Below the pieces are notes generated by a model, which ran no database searches, was not told the origin of the DNA, and was given only the letters and a program-made list of their open reading frames with translations. 33,380 nt of DNA, taken from NCBI RefSeq assembly GCF_000373585.1, contig NZ_KB891925.1, positions 1 through 33,380 of the forward strand. Reading direction: 5' to 3'. Each line of letters opens with the position of its first letter. Position 1 is the stretch's first letter. Below are positions 23,281-30,586 of this stretch, piece by piece. The stretch comes from Streptomyces sp. MspMP-M5 (lineage in GTDB: Bacteria; Actinomycetota; Actinomycetes; Streptomycetales; Streptomycetaceae). The position numbers and the translations under genes are program-made.

Positions 23281-24215
23281 GGGGCGACCTCGGCCAGGCG
23301 GGCGGTGGCGCACTTGGGGTCGCCCTTGACGAAGGTCAGGACATACTGGTGATGGCGTCCCATTTTGCGAGAGGCGCGCCATTGATTGCCGAGCCGCATG
23401 GGAGTTGTGCCGAGGGTGTTCATCAGTATCGCATCGTTGTAGAGGCGGGCGCCGGCGGCCTCATGGGCGGCGATGGTGAGGGGGATGAGTCCGCGGATGA
23501 TGCCGGCGGAGTTGCGGACCTCGCCGACTACCCAGGTTGCGAAGCTGTCTTCGGCCAGGCATCGCACGGAGTCCGCGATGATCTCTCGGTATGCCTCGGT
23601 GAACTCCTTCCACCGCATCGCCGAGAGGTCAGCTGGGTGATCGGAGTACTTTTCCAGGTTGTGGTAGGGCGGGCAGGTCATGACGTAGTCGTATGCGCCG
23701 GTGGCAAAGTCGGGTAGCACGTCGGCCGCATCTCCAAGGATCCAGCGGGGTTTGGCCGCGAGGAGATCGCGGGCAGCCCAGTCGGCTGCCTGATCCTCGT
23801 TCGCGTCTACCTGCGACGGAGAGAGGTCTATGCCGGTGTAGCGGTAACCGCCATTGCCGGCGACCAGCCCGCGCACCGAGCCCCCGGCGAAGGGGTCGAG
23901 GACGGATCCGCGTTCCGGGCAGTACCACTCGTACAGCACCTCGGCGAGCACCGGATCGAACGTCGAGAGCCCGCCGTTGATTGAGGTCAGGTACTTCTCG
24001 GCGAACTTTCCGCGGGAGGCATACGTAGTCGCGTGCTCGCGCCCGGTGCGGCTGGCAAGGCCGAGGTCGTTCCAAGCGGCGCGACGGTCACGCCACGGGC
24101 CGAGGTCGGTACGTAGGACAGAGAACGGGCGGATGCCGGGCAGCGGCCCGAGGGTAGGCGCCACGAAAGACACGTCGTCGCCGTCGTCAAACAGGGCCTG
24201 GGAGCTGGTCGGCAT
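23277..24215 (-). CDS. DNA methyltransferase-like protein, CPPY type
   Basis: 312 residues from ATG at 24215 with GGGAGGTGATCGC in front. Rossmann methyltransferase: SVLDPFAGGSVRGLVAGNGG (motif I, DPFAGG at 107-112), YRYTGIDLS (motif II), DYVMTCPPYHNLEKYSDHPA (motif IV, CPPY at 181-184). Classical amino-methyltransferases have D/N/S-P-P-Y; here the first residue is Cys. The segment after it is shared by a family found in phages. It may methylate DNA amino groups or take part in a different base modification. No restriction enzyme gene is nearby. It is co-translated with the PLP enzyme. Confidence 0.85.
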   Translation of the reverse strand: MPTSSQALFDDGDDVSFVAPTLGPLPGIRPFSVLRTDLGPWRDRRAAWNDLGLASRTGREHATTYASRGKFAEKYLTSINGGLSTFDPVLAEVLYEWYCPERGSVLDPFAGGSVRGLVAGNGGYRYTGIDLSPSQVDANEDQAADWAARDLLAAKPRWILGDAADVLPDFATGAYDYVMTCPPYHNLEKYSDHPADLSAMRWKEFTEAYREIIADSVRCLAEDSFATWVVGEVRNSAGIIRGLIPLTIAAHEAAGARLYNDAILMNTLGTTPMRLGNQWRASRKMGRHHQYVLTFVKGDPKCATARLAEVAP

Positions 24216-24245
24216 GCGATCACCTCCCAGGCAGGCATGAAGGAA

Positions 24246-24274
24246 CCCCGTCACGGCGGGGATGCGTGACGGGG
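24246..24274 (-). terminator. Hairpin before the methyltransferase gene
   Basis: CCCCGTCAC and GTGACGGGG form a perfect 9-bp stem with an 11-nt loop; on the - strand it is followed by TTCCTTCATG. It lies after the DUF2637 stop and 31 bp before the methyltransferase start, so it may split the early operon or act as an attenuator controlling the methyltransferase-PLP pair. Confidence 0.65.
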
Positions 24275-24333
24275 CTCGGAGTCTGAAGTTAGTGGCTATT
24301 TCCGGGCACGCCGGAAGCGCCGCCAACTCTAGG

Positions 24334-25323
24334 TCACGGAAAGGTAACGGCGCAAGGGGTGTTGAGCGCCTTCTCGATCTGCTCGCGGATCTGGCTGGCT
24401 CGGGTGCGCTTGACCCCGAGGGCGTCGCCCAGGGCGTTCTGTGTGGGGCGCTTGCCGAGTGTCTGCCGCACCTGCCGGTAGGCATCCATCCACTCTCGCG
24501 GCACTGCGGGGGCCGCGCCTGGCTCTGTGTCGGCGTCGTCCACTTCGTCGCCGGCTGGCCATGGCGGGGCGGTGAATGTGGCGGCGAGCGGCTGTGGCTC
24601 CGGTGGCGCTGTGCCGTCGTCCTCGGTGGCGGTGAACGGCGGCATCTCATCGATGGTGGCGATGAGGGCGGCGAGGTCTATGGCTGCCACTGGCGAGCCG
24701 CCGGTGGTGCCACCCGTGGTGGGCTGCTGTGTTGCGTGTGCGGTGGTCGTGGCGGCGATTGTCGCCTCGTCGGCTGCGGCACGCGCGGCTTCCGCGGCGG
24801 CGCTGGCGTCGCGTACGGCGGCGGTGATGGTGCTGGCTGCGGCGGTCGCGCGGTCTGCTGCGGCGACGACAGCGGCGACCGATGGTGCGGCGGTGGTAGC
24901 GGTGGCGTCGCCAGGGGCGGGCAGCAGGCGGACGAGGAGTTCCGTGGCGGCGAATTGGGCGGCCGGCGGTGTGACGGCGATGGCGATGCCGAGTGGGGTG
25001 CCGTCGCTGTGGGCGATGTTGAACGCCAGGGAGATGGTGGCGAAGGCGATCACGGTGACCCAGTACGGGCGAGGGCTGCGGCCGGCGTGCTGGGCCATGA
25101 CGACGCCGACCGTGCCGACGACCGCGCCGCCATCCACGAGGACCGCGAACATCCACACCACGTCCCCCGGAACGCCGTGCTGAAGGCCCAACGCAGTTAA
25201 GGCGGCGAAGGACAACCGGAAGGCCAGATAGGAGAATCCGGCGGTCATCACCGCCGACACCGCGAGCGGCACCCAGCGGGCGTGGCCCGAAGTCCGGGGG
25301 CGAGTAGGGTAGGTGGTAGCCAT
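24334..25323 (-). CDS. DUF2637 membrane protein with C-terminal HTH
   Basis: 329 residues. Four hydrophobic segments in the first 135 residues (about 18-40, 53-77, 88-105, 110-133) give the DUF2637 membrane domain, as in SpdB-type spread proteins and some actinobacterial regulators. An Ala/Thr-rich stretch (135-205) and an acidic Pro-rich linker follow. The C-terminal part WMDAYRQVRQTLGKRPTQNA, LGDALGVKRTRASQIREQIE is a helix-turn-helix. A membrane-anchored DNA-binding protein could tether phage DNA or sense the membrane; no role is established. The start is supported by AAGGAG upstream. Confidence 0.82.
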   Translation of the reverse strand: MATTYPTRPRTSGHARWVPLAVSAVMTAGFSYLAFRLSFAALTALGLQHGVPGDVVWMFAVLVDGGAVVGTVGVVMAQHAGRSPRPYWVTVIAFATISLAFNIAHSDGTPLGIAIAVTPPAAQFAATELLVRLLPAPGDATATTAAPSVAAVVAAADRATAAASTITAAVRDASAAAEAARAAADEATIAATTTAHATQQPTTGGTTGGSPVAAIDLAALIATIDEMPPFTATEDDGTAPPEPQPLAATFTAPPWPAGDEVDDADTEPGAAPAVPREWMDAYRQVRQTLGKRPTQNALGDALGVKRTRASQIREQIEKALNTPCAVTFP

Positions 25324-25391
25324 ACGGAGGGGTACTCCTTCGTAGCGGTCAGGGTCCGTCCGGCGGTGACGTCGCCAGAGGCGGACCCGAT

Positions 25392-25616
25392 TTATTCGGT
25401 GGGTTCGGCGGCCTGCTCGGCGCGCAAGATCTGGCGGATACGGCCTTCCGTGAACTGAAGCTCCCGCGCGATCTGCGCGACGGAACGCGGCTTGTGGCCA
25501 CTGCCCCCGAGCCGGGCTTCGACAACGATCCGGCCGAGTTGCTCTTTGAGGTTCAGGGCCTCGTCACGGATGCGGACGGCGTCGTCGTATGTCAGCTTCG
25601 GCTTGCGTTCGGCCAT
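25392..25616 (-). CDS. Small HTH DNA-binding protein
   Basis: 74 residues. MAERKPKLTYDDAVRIRDEA starts a basic helix; KPRSVAQIARELQFTEGRIR, then QILRAEQ is a helix-turn-helix of sigma-region-4/MarR-like appearance (about residues 42-66). It is probably a small transcription factor or DNA-binding accessory protein of the early operon. It ends 68 bp before the DUF2637 start. Confidence 0.7.
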   Translation of the reverse strand: MAERKPKLTYDDAVRIRDEALNLKEQLGRIVVEARLGGSGHKPRSVAQIARELQFTEGRIRQILRAEQAAEPTE

Positions 25617-25639
25617 GACGGGTGCCTCTCGTGAGTAAG

Positions 25640-25668
25640 CGCCGGCCGGGCGCAGGGCCCGGCCGGCG
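25640..25668 (-). terminator. 12-bp GC hairpin
   Basis: CGCCGGCCGGGC and GCCCGGCCGGCG form a perfect 12-bp stem with a 5-nt loop between the 185-residue gene (ending 25679) and the small HTH gene (starting 25616). On the - strand it is followed by CTTACTCA. It probably acts as a terminator or attenuator within the early region. Confidence 0.65.
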
Positions 25669-25678
25669 GTGAACCTGA

Positions 25679-26236
25679 TCAGTGCGGGTGGTTGTGCGGC
25701 TGGTCGTCGGTCACGGAAGTGACTTCCTCGCCGTCCGCCGGGCGGTAGGCGACGAAGCAGGAAACGCCATCGTCTTCGAAGATCACGCTGGTTTCCCAGC
25801 CCATGATTTTGAAGGTGCGGATGTAGGCGTTGAGCATCGTCTCCGCCCCTTCGCCGTTGGCGCCCACCCCGTTGAGGAGGCGGGAGACATCGACGCTCCC
25901 CGGCGCGATGGATTCCACGAGGAAGCCGCGGGCCGTGGTACGGAACTCGTCCGGGTCACGCGCCGGCTCGAATCCGGCGATGGCCAGGACGCGCACCGCG
26001 GCACGCACATCGTCGTTCGCGCCGTCCGCCGCGCGGAATCCGTAGTTGACGGGCGCCCGGTGCGCGGCGGCCATGTCACACGGGCCGCAGGTGAATCGGG
26101 TGCCGGCGATGAGCCCAAAGGCGGCCTCGTCGGCGTCCACGTCGTACGGCGCGTCCTCGCCGCACAGGGCCCGTGTGGTTCCCAGATCCTGCCGGTGCAG
26201 GACGTCGTCGTCCTTGTTGATCGTTGCGTAGCGCAT
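25679..26236 (-). CDS. Hypothetical early protein
   Basis: 185 residues from ATG at 26236, chosen because GAGAGGGAG lies just before it; the frame continues upstream to 26350 without a better start. One CGPCDMAAAHRAP motif and an earlier cysteine could make a partial zinc site. The C-terminal half (DVRAAVRVLAIAGFEPARDP, VSRLLNGVGANGEGAETMLN, AYIRTFKIMGWETSVIFEDD) is a compact alpha/beta region of unknown family. It ends DDQPHNHPH, a His-rich tail. I do not recognise it. Confidence 0.62.
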   Translation of the reverse strand: MRYATINKDDDVLHRQDLGTTRALCGEDAPYDVDADEAAFGLIAGTRFTCGPCDMAAAHRAPVNYGFRAADGANDDVRAAVRVLAIAGFEPARDPDEFRTTARGFLVESIAPGSVDVSRLLNGVGANGEGAETMLNAYIRTFKIMGWETSVIFEDDGVSCFVAYRPADGEEVTSVTDDQPHNHPH

Positions 26237-26279
26237 AGGGGGTACTCCCTCTCGCTGGATGGTTGCCGGGTGACGTCCG

Positions 26280-26315
26280 GCCCCGCAATGAATGCGGTAA
26301 TGAGTACGGTAGTGA
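26280..26315. repeat. Three tandem 12-bp repeats upstream of the 185-residue gene
   Basis: Units GCCCCGCAATGA, ATGCGGTAATGA and GTACGGTAGTGA follow each other without gaps; the last two match at 9 of 12 positions and the first is more degenerate. They lie in the 110-bp gap between two early genes, 44 bp before the start at 26236. They could be protein-binding sites for an early regulator. No -10/-35 pair is convincing here. Confidence 0.45.
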
Positions 26316-26346
26316 TTTCCGCACGGTCCAGCGAGTGGGAGCGGCC

Positions 26347-27126
26347 TCAACTTCGAGGAATTTCAATGCAGTTGGCGCACAGTGGGGCTTCGCGGGCTTG
26401 GAGTGCTGTAGCCAGGGCGGGCAGGTCGCGCCAGCGCCACACGCGACGGCCGCGAGCGTCGATGAGGACAGGGGCCGTGCAGCTCGGGCCCGTACCGCAC
26501 GTGACCGCCGGCGGGATGTCCGGCCCGGTATGGAGGGTGAGTTGGCCGGTGCACCAGGGGCAGGGACGACCGGGGATCACCGTGTCACGGTGGTCGAGCC
26601 CGAGGGCGCGTAGGAGGCGGGCTTCACTGGTGCGGGCGACGTGGCGGGCCTCGATCTGCTCGGCCTCGCGCAGCGGCCGGAACGGCGGAGTGCAGGCCAA
26701 GTTGTCTTCCAGTTCCGTGTCTTCGCCCCGGATGCGGCCCTCGATCCACACGCAGGCCCAGTGCAGCCCGTGGGCCCGGCTGCCTGGCCGGCTCTCGCTC
26801 CGGATCTCCCAACGGCGCGGATCCCCCAGCGCGGCGTGCTGGCACGCGGCAGCCAGGACATCGGCCAGTGCAAACACGGCCTCCTCCACAGCCCGGCCGG
26901 CGTCCAGGACACCAAGGTTGACCGGGGCTGGATACTCGCGCAGGGTCAGTGGGAGCCGCTGGATGAGCGGCTCGTCCGGCGCAGGGTTGAGAGTGTGAGA
27001 GAGCTGACGCGGGGGCCACACATCGGCGGGCGGGGTCTCGATCGCAGCCAGCAGATCGCCCCACAGTTCGCGGATGCGGCGCAGGGCGGCAACGGTCTCG
27101 TCGGCTATGGCGTACGTCGGATTCAT
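26347..27126 (-). CDS. Hypothetical zinc-ribbon protein
   Basis: 259 residues from ATG at 27126. The helical N-terminal two-thirds (YAIADETVAALRRIRELWGD, RAVEEAVFALADVLAAACQH) are followed by a zinc ribbon, GRPCPWCTGQLTLHTGPDIP then VTCGTGPSCTAPV (C-x2-C ... C-x5-C), and a final CANC. Similar proteins occur in the early region of many Streptomyces phages; no function is known. It may bind nucleic acid. Confidence 0.68.
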   Translation of the reverse strand: MNPTYAIADETVAALRRIRELWGDLLAAIETPPADVWPPRQLSHTLNPAPDEPLIQRLPLTLREYPAPVNLGVLDAGRAVEEAVFALADVLAAACQHAALGDPRRWEIRSESRPGSRAHGLHWACVWIEGRIRGEDTELEDNLACTPPFRPLREAEQIEARHVARTSEARLLRALGLDHRDTVIPGRPCPWCTGQLTLHTGPDIPPAVTCGTGPSCTAPVLIDARGRRVWRWRDLPALATALQAREAPLCANCIEIPRS

Positions 27127-27171
27127 GGTGAGCCTCCGGGCAAGATCGGCTGTACGGTGGTCTCACCACGC

Positions 27172-27213
27172 AGGGCGCGCCCCTTTCTGTCTGGCCGGAC
27201 GAGGGCGCGCCCT
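27172..27213. repeat. Inverted repeat with self-complementary arms
   Basis: AGGGCGCGCCC at 27172-27182 and GGGCGCGCCCT at 27203-27213 form an 11-bp stem. Each arm is itself palindromic (GGGCGCGCCC), so the site also reads as a direct repeat 30 bp apart. It lies in the 96-bp gap between the 64- and 259-residue genes. It could be a terminator, an attenuator or a twofold protein-binding site. Confidence 0.5.
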
Positions 27214-27222
27214 GAAGGTTGT

Positions 27223-27417
27223 TCAGGGCTGTGTGGCGCTCCGCTCTTCGGCTTCGGTGCCGCACGAACGACAGACCAGCCAGGAGCGGGTAGTTGCGGC
27301 CGGATGCGCGGCAGCGAGGGCCGACAGGGGGAGGACGGCCAAGCGCCGTTCAAGCCGCAGGGCGAAGGCACCGCAGGTCGGGCACGGGGTGTCGGGCCGC
27401 GTGCTGGAAACATGCAT
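27223..27417 (-). CDS. Small zinc-ribbon protein
   Basis: 64 residues from ATG at 27417, which overlaps the previous TAA by one base (TAATG). DTPCPTCGAFALRLERRLAV ... SWLVCRSCGTEAEER gives C-x2-C ... C-x2-C, a rubredoxin-like zinc knuckle. It is probably a small nucleic-acid or protein-binding factor of the early operon. The start is decided by the tight overlap; longer upstream readings are shadows. Confidence 0.7.
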   Translation of the reverse strand: MHVSSTRPDTPCPTCGAFALRLERRLAVLPLSALAAAHPAATTRSWLVCRSCGTEAEERSATQP

Positions 27418-28127
27418 TAGCTGGCCTCCTCCATGGCAGTGCGGGCGGCGTCGATGCGGCAGGGATGCGGCTCGGTGCGGATGGCTCGCCCCTTGCCGCG
27501 CGGACGGAAGCCGCCGCGGCACGGCTCACCCTCGCCGGCGCCGCACCATTTGCACACCTGGCCGAGCGGATCCGGCCCGCCCCTTTTACGCGCAGCTTCC
27601 CGCTCGGCCCGCCGCGGCCGGAAGGCTGCGAGTTCCCAGGCCACCGGCTCAGGCAAGTACGACGCCGCGGCCAGTTCGTCTGTCATGGCTTCGAGTTCAC
27701 GCTGGCCGACCGGGTCGATCGCGGGCCGGAAGATGGCCGGCGCGCTTCGGCCAGTGGCCACGGCGGTGCGGGTGGCGGCGAGCTCGGCGCGGTAGGCGGC
27801 TTCGTCATCCGGGTCGGCGGCCGGCACCGGGTCGGTGTGGCGCTCCATCCGTGTACCGCGGTGTGCGGCCCAGGCAGCGAGCAGGTGGTGCGGCTCGTAT
27901 GCGAAGTAGCGGGCGGTGTGGTCGCCACGCTGCTGCTCGTAGAAGCACCGCACCGCGTGCATGACGTCCCAAGTGCCGTCTTCGGTGACGGCGGGGATGT
28001 GCACGGTGGCCTCGTTCCACTCGTCGATGGTGCGGGCCGCCTTGTGCGGGTCGGTCATGGCTCGGCGCAACCGTCCGTCCAGGGTGGCCAGGAGGCGCAG
28101 CAGGGCGGCAGTTTCCCTCGGATTCAT
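27417..28127 (-). CDS. Hypothetical protein with C-terminal Cys/His motif
   Basis: 236 residues from ATG at 28127 (ATGA overlap with the initiator-like gene). The N-terminus (MNPRETAALLRLLATLDGRL, RFYEQQRGD-like region, AYEPHHLLAAWAAHRGTRME) is helical. The C-terminus GQVCKWCGAGEGEPCRGGFR ... TEPHPCRIDAART is the short 'CxxC.a..G.PC ... HP.R' motif common in Streptomyces and actinophage proteins, thought to bind zinc. The function is unknown; its position suggests help in replication or its control. Confidence 0.68.
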   Translation of the reverse strand: MNPRETAALLRLLATLDGRLRRAMTDPHKAARTIDEWNEATVHIPAVTEDGTWDVMHAVRCFYEQQRGDHTARYFAYEPHHLLAAWAAHRGTRMERHTDPVPAADPDDEAAYRAELAATRTAVATGRSAPAIFRPAIDPVGQRELEAMTDELAAASYLPEPVAWELAAFRPRRAEREAARKRGGPDPLGQVCKWCGAGEGEPCRGGFRPRGKGRAIRTEPHPCRIDAARTAMEEAS

Positions 28128-29020
28128 TGGGCTTCCCCCCGTTCTTCCAGCAAGGCGAGTCCGGCGAGCAGGTTGTCGGTGTACGAGGACGTGCCGCGCC
28201 GCAGCGGCACCACGTTCCCGCCGTCCCCCGCATGCTGGTCGGCTGGCGGGGCGGGGGCGAAGTTGGCGGCGTCGCGCCAGATGGCCAGTAGGTAGCGGGC
28301 GCTGCGGATCTCCCGGCCGGAGGTCCGTTCGACGGCGGCGCGGACGAGTGCGTCCGTGCCCCACCGTTGGACCGCGGCGAGCACCAGCGCCCACTCGGCC
28401 GGTGCCAATCGCCAGGTGACCACAATCCGTGCCTGGCGGAGGGCGGCCACCAGCGGCCGGGCCTGTACCGGCACGACGTCCGTAGGCGTCTCGGGCGCGC
28501 GAGCGCTGCTCAGTCCTTCACCAATCTCATCTATCAGTGGGGGGCTGGAACCCGGCCCCCCACTGGGCCGGTTCTCGGACCCCTCCGGGCCGGTTTCCGG
28601 CCCTGTGGGGGCCGGTTTCCGGGAGCCCGGATTCTGGCGCGAGCCAATTTCCAGCCCCCCGGTCTCCGGCCCTCCAAACCCTCCCGATTCGGACACCGCG
28701 CGCAGGTATGCGGCAGCCTTCGGGAGCCGATACCAGATCTCACCGCGCGGCCCAAGTTCCCCTTCGACGACCTCCAACTCACCGTCCTTGGAGGCAAGGA
28801 GCCGGTCAATGGCAGCGCGAACCGTCGATCGGGCCGCGCCGGTACGGCGCACCAGCATCGTGGTCCCCGCGTACGCGGTGCACTCCGCGTCCGGCACCTG
28901 GTGGGCGATGGCCAGCAGGATCGTGCGCGCCACGCCGCGGGCGCGGGAATGCTCAAACACCCATTCCACGGCTGCGTGGCGCGCAGCTGCCTGGCGTCGG
29001 TCCATGCCGCTCCGCGTCAC
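28124..29020 (-). CDS. Replication-initiator-like HTH protein
   Basis: 298 residues from GTG at 29020, overlapping the previous TGA (GTGA); ATG at 29005 is the alternative. A winged-helix domain at about residues 20-105 (ARGVARTILLAIAHQVPDAE, YAGTTMLVRRTGAARSTVRA, AIDRLLASKDGELEVVEGEL) resembles HTH_36/phage replication-organiser domains. A Gly/Pro-rich linker follows, encoded by the iteron block, then a helical C-terminal domain (VTWRLAPAEWALVLAAVQRW). The layout - HTH domain, repeat-bearing linker, C-terminal partner domain - is that of lambda O-type initiators, where the origin lies inside the gene. No helicase is encoded next to it, so host helicase use is likely. Confidence 0.65.
   Translation of the reverse strand: MTRSGMDRRQAAARHAAVEWVFEHSRARGVARTILLAIAHQVPDAECTAYAGTTMLVRRTGAARSTVRAAIDRLLASKDGELEVVEGELGPRGEIWYRLPKAAAYLRAVSESGGFGGPETGGLEIGSRQNPGSRKPAPTGPETGPEGSENRPSGGPGSSPPLIDEIGEGLSSARAPETPTDVVPVQARPLVAALRQARIVVTWRLAPAEWALVLAAVQRWGTDALVRAAVERTSGREIRSARYLLAIWRDAANFAPAPPADQHAGDGGNVVPLRRGTSSYTDNLLAGLALLEERGEAQ
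28565..28622. repeat. Iterons: probable replication origin inside the initiator-like gene
   Basis: GGGCCGGTTCTCGG (28565-28578), GGGCCGGTTTCCGG (28587-28600) and GGGCCGGTTTCCGG (28609-28622) repeat with an exact 22-bp period. Because 22 is not a multiple of three, each copy is translated in a different phase (RKPAP, GPETGP, SENRPS), so the repetition is kept at DNA level. Weaker copies follow at 28624-28637, 28641-28654 and 28656-28669, and an inverted one lies near 28546-28560. Phage origins such as lambda ori have this arrangement. The origin role is inferred. Confidence 0.65.
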
Positions 29021-29904
29021 TGCTCCGCCTCGTGGCTGGCCGCCCATGACGACGTCTCAGGCTCGGGCTCGGAAGCAAGGGCTGCTGCCCCGTTGTTGGA
29101 ACGCCGTACCGTGCGCCGCTCGCTAGCCGCGTCGCCGGTCTTGAGGAGGTGGATGGGGGTTACGGGGGCATGAACGAGGGCGGGAAAAGTCTTAGCATTC
29201 CGGGCGACGGCCGACACATCGAGGAACCGCTGGAACGTCTCCTCGCCGGCGTCCAGCGGGTGCACGGAATAGCCGTCCGCGCGCAAGTGCACGCCATAGG
29301 CTGCACTGATGCCCAGATCGGCCACCGGCATCTCGGCGCCGTCCTCGCTCACGTAGAAGTCGGCGAACCGGTAGGCCGCGGCCCGCAACGCGCACTCCGG
29401 CCAGACTCCGGAGCCGGTCTCGTAGCTGACCAACACCGCATCCCTGGTGGGGAGTTTCGCCACCATGCCCAATGTCCCGGCGTACTTGTGGGTGCGGGAA
29501 CCGACTTGCGCCTCGACGAGCAAGGGGCACACGCCCCAGTCATCAAGGAAGTCCGCGCACGCTACGGCATGTCCGTACAACTCCGGGGGCACCTGATCGT
29601 CGCCACGGGTGAGGAAAGCAGCGGCGTGCCGGTAGATGTCCACCCCACGTCCGGCTGCTGGGTTTCGCTCCTGAAACGGTGCCTGCCTGACTTCGTCGAA
29701 GACCGAGTCGGCTTCCCCCGAAACGATGCGTGGCGCAAGTGCTCTCCAGTTGTCCACCACATACCGGGCGGCCTCTCGTGCGGCCCACCTTGGCTGGCCA
29801 GGCTTCGGTAGACCACCGCCGGTGAGCGAGGGCACCCCCATCACGGGCTCACCGTCCAACGTGTACTTGTAGCCGCGGCCGGCCGCGGTTCGTATCAGCG
29901 TCAC
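29017..29904 (-). CDS. RecB/Cas4-like PD-(D/E)XK fold with lost catalytic residues
   Basis: 295 residues. The fold is recognisable: LLVEAQVGSRTHKYAGTLGM (125-147), DAVLVSYETGSGVWPECALR (155-174), AAAYRFADFYV. In active members of this phage exonuclease family the same places read GTLD, DYKTG and QLAAYR, with an earlier His. Here they are GTLG (G146), SYETG (S160, E162) and RAAAYR (R174), and the His position is Tyr (Y91). The enzyme should therefore be inactive and may only bind DNA. It is the fourth gene of the early operon (ATGA overlaps on its upstream side, GTGA on the downstream side), beside the initiator-like gene. Confidence 0.72.
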   Translation of the reverse strand: MTLIRTAAGRGYKYTLDGEPVMGVPSLTGGGLPKPGQPRWAAREAARYVVDNWRALAPRIVSGEADSVFDEVRQAPFQERNPAAGRGVDIYRHAAAFLTRGDDQVPPELYGHAVACADFLDDWGVCPLLVEAQVGSRTHKYAGTLGMVAKLPTRDAVLVSYETGSGVWPECALRAAAYRFADFYVSEDGAEMPVADLGISAAYGVHLRADGYSVHPLDAGEETFQRFLDVSAVARNAKTFPALVHAPVTPIHLLKTGDAASERRTVRRSNNGAAALASEPEPETSSWAASHEAEQ

Positions 29905-30281
29905 TGCACACCCCCGTCCCGCAGGCGCGCCACCGCTGCCAGGCTGGCGTGCCGCATGAGTTCTACGGCCAGCTGTCGCGCGTCCCTCTCACTGAGGGCG
30001 AACTCGGCCGGCTCCGACAGTGCAGACACGAAGTCCTCCCGCGCGGCATCTAGCGCGGCCGCGGCTCCAGTCAGGACACGCTCTGGCAGTTCACAGATCT
30101 CTTTGAGGCCGGCCAGCCCCTCGAACGTGGAACGCCGCGCAGCAATCTCCTCTAGGTCGGCTCCCACAGCCCGCGGTGCCTCGGCGTACTCAACAGCGAG
30201 CACGCCGACGACCACCTCCGCAATATCCGTCGTCCCGAGCACCACCCGGCGCCCGTCATCGCTCAACCGCACGCTGATCAC
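29901..30281 (-). CDS. Hypothetical early protein
   Basis: 126 residues from ATG at 30281; both ends overlap neighbours by ATGA. A small beta start (MISVRLSDDGRRVVLGTTDI) is followed by helices (GADLEEIAARRSTFEGLAGL, DAREDF-type region, ARQLAVELMRHASLAAVARL). No family is recognised. Tight coupling places it in the early replication/recombination operon. Confidence 0.68.
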   Translation of the reverse strand: MISVRLSDDGRRVVLGTTDIAEVVVGVLAVEYAEAPRAVGADLEEIAARRSTFEGLAGLKEICELPERVLTGAAAALDAAREDFVSALSEPAEFALSERDARQLAVELMRHASLAAVARLRDGGVQ

Positions 30282-30586
30282 GCCGCCTCCGCACCGCCGC
30301 CGGCCCCAATGAACCTGGCGTAGACACGGAACTCGGATTCGTCGCCCGAGTGCACCGTGCGTGCCACGGCGTCAAAGGCCCCAGCCGGCGTGTAGGCAGC
30401 CAACTTGCCCGTCCGGATATTCAGGGCCGTGGACCGGGCGCTCGCCGCACTTCCGTACCGCCCGATCACCGCCCACTTTCCGGGGTTGTTCACCAACTGG
30501 GCCACGATGCGCGCATGGCGAGTGTTGGTCGTGTGGGCAGCCGGCGGCGGGCCGCTGAACTCCACGAGCCCATCCGAACGCGTCAT
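30278..30586 (-). CDS. Hypothetical early protein
   Basis: 102 residues from ATG at 30586. The core NTRHARIVAQLVNNPGKWAV, IGRYGSAASARSTALNIRTG, KLAAYTPAGAFDAVARTVHS, EFRVYARFIG reads as a small alpha/beta fold seen in Streptomyces phage early operons, without assigned function. ATGA overlaps on both sides show co-translation. Confidence 0.7.
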   Translation of the reverse strand: MTRSDGLVEFSGPPPAAHTTNTRHARIVAQLVNNPGKWAVIGRYGSAASARSTALNIRTGKLAAYTPAGAFDAVARTVHSGDESEFRVYARFIGAGGGAEAA

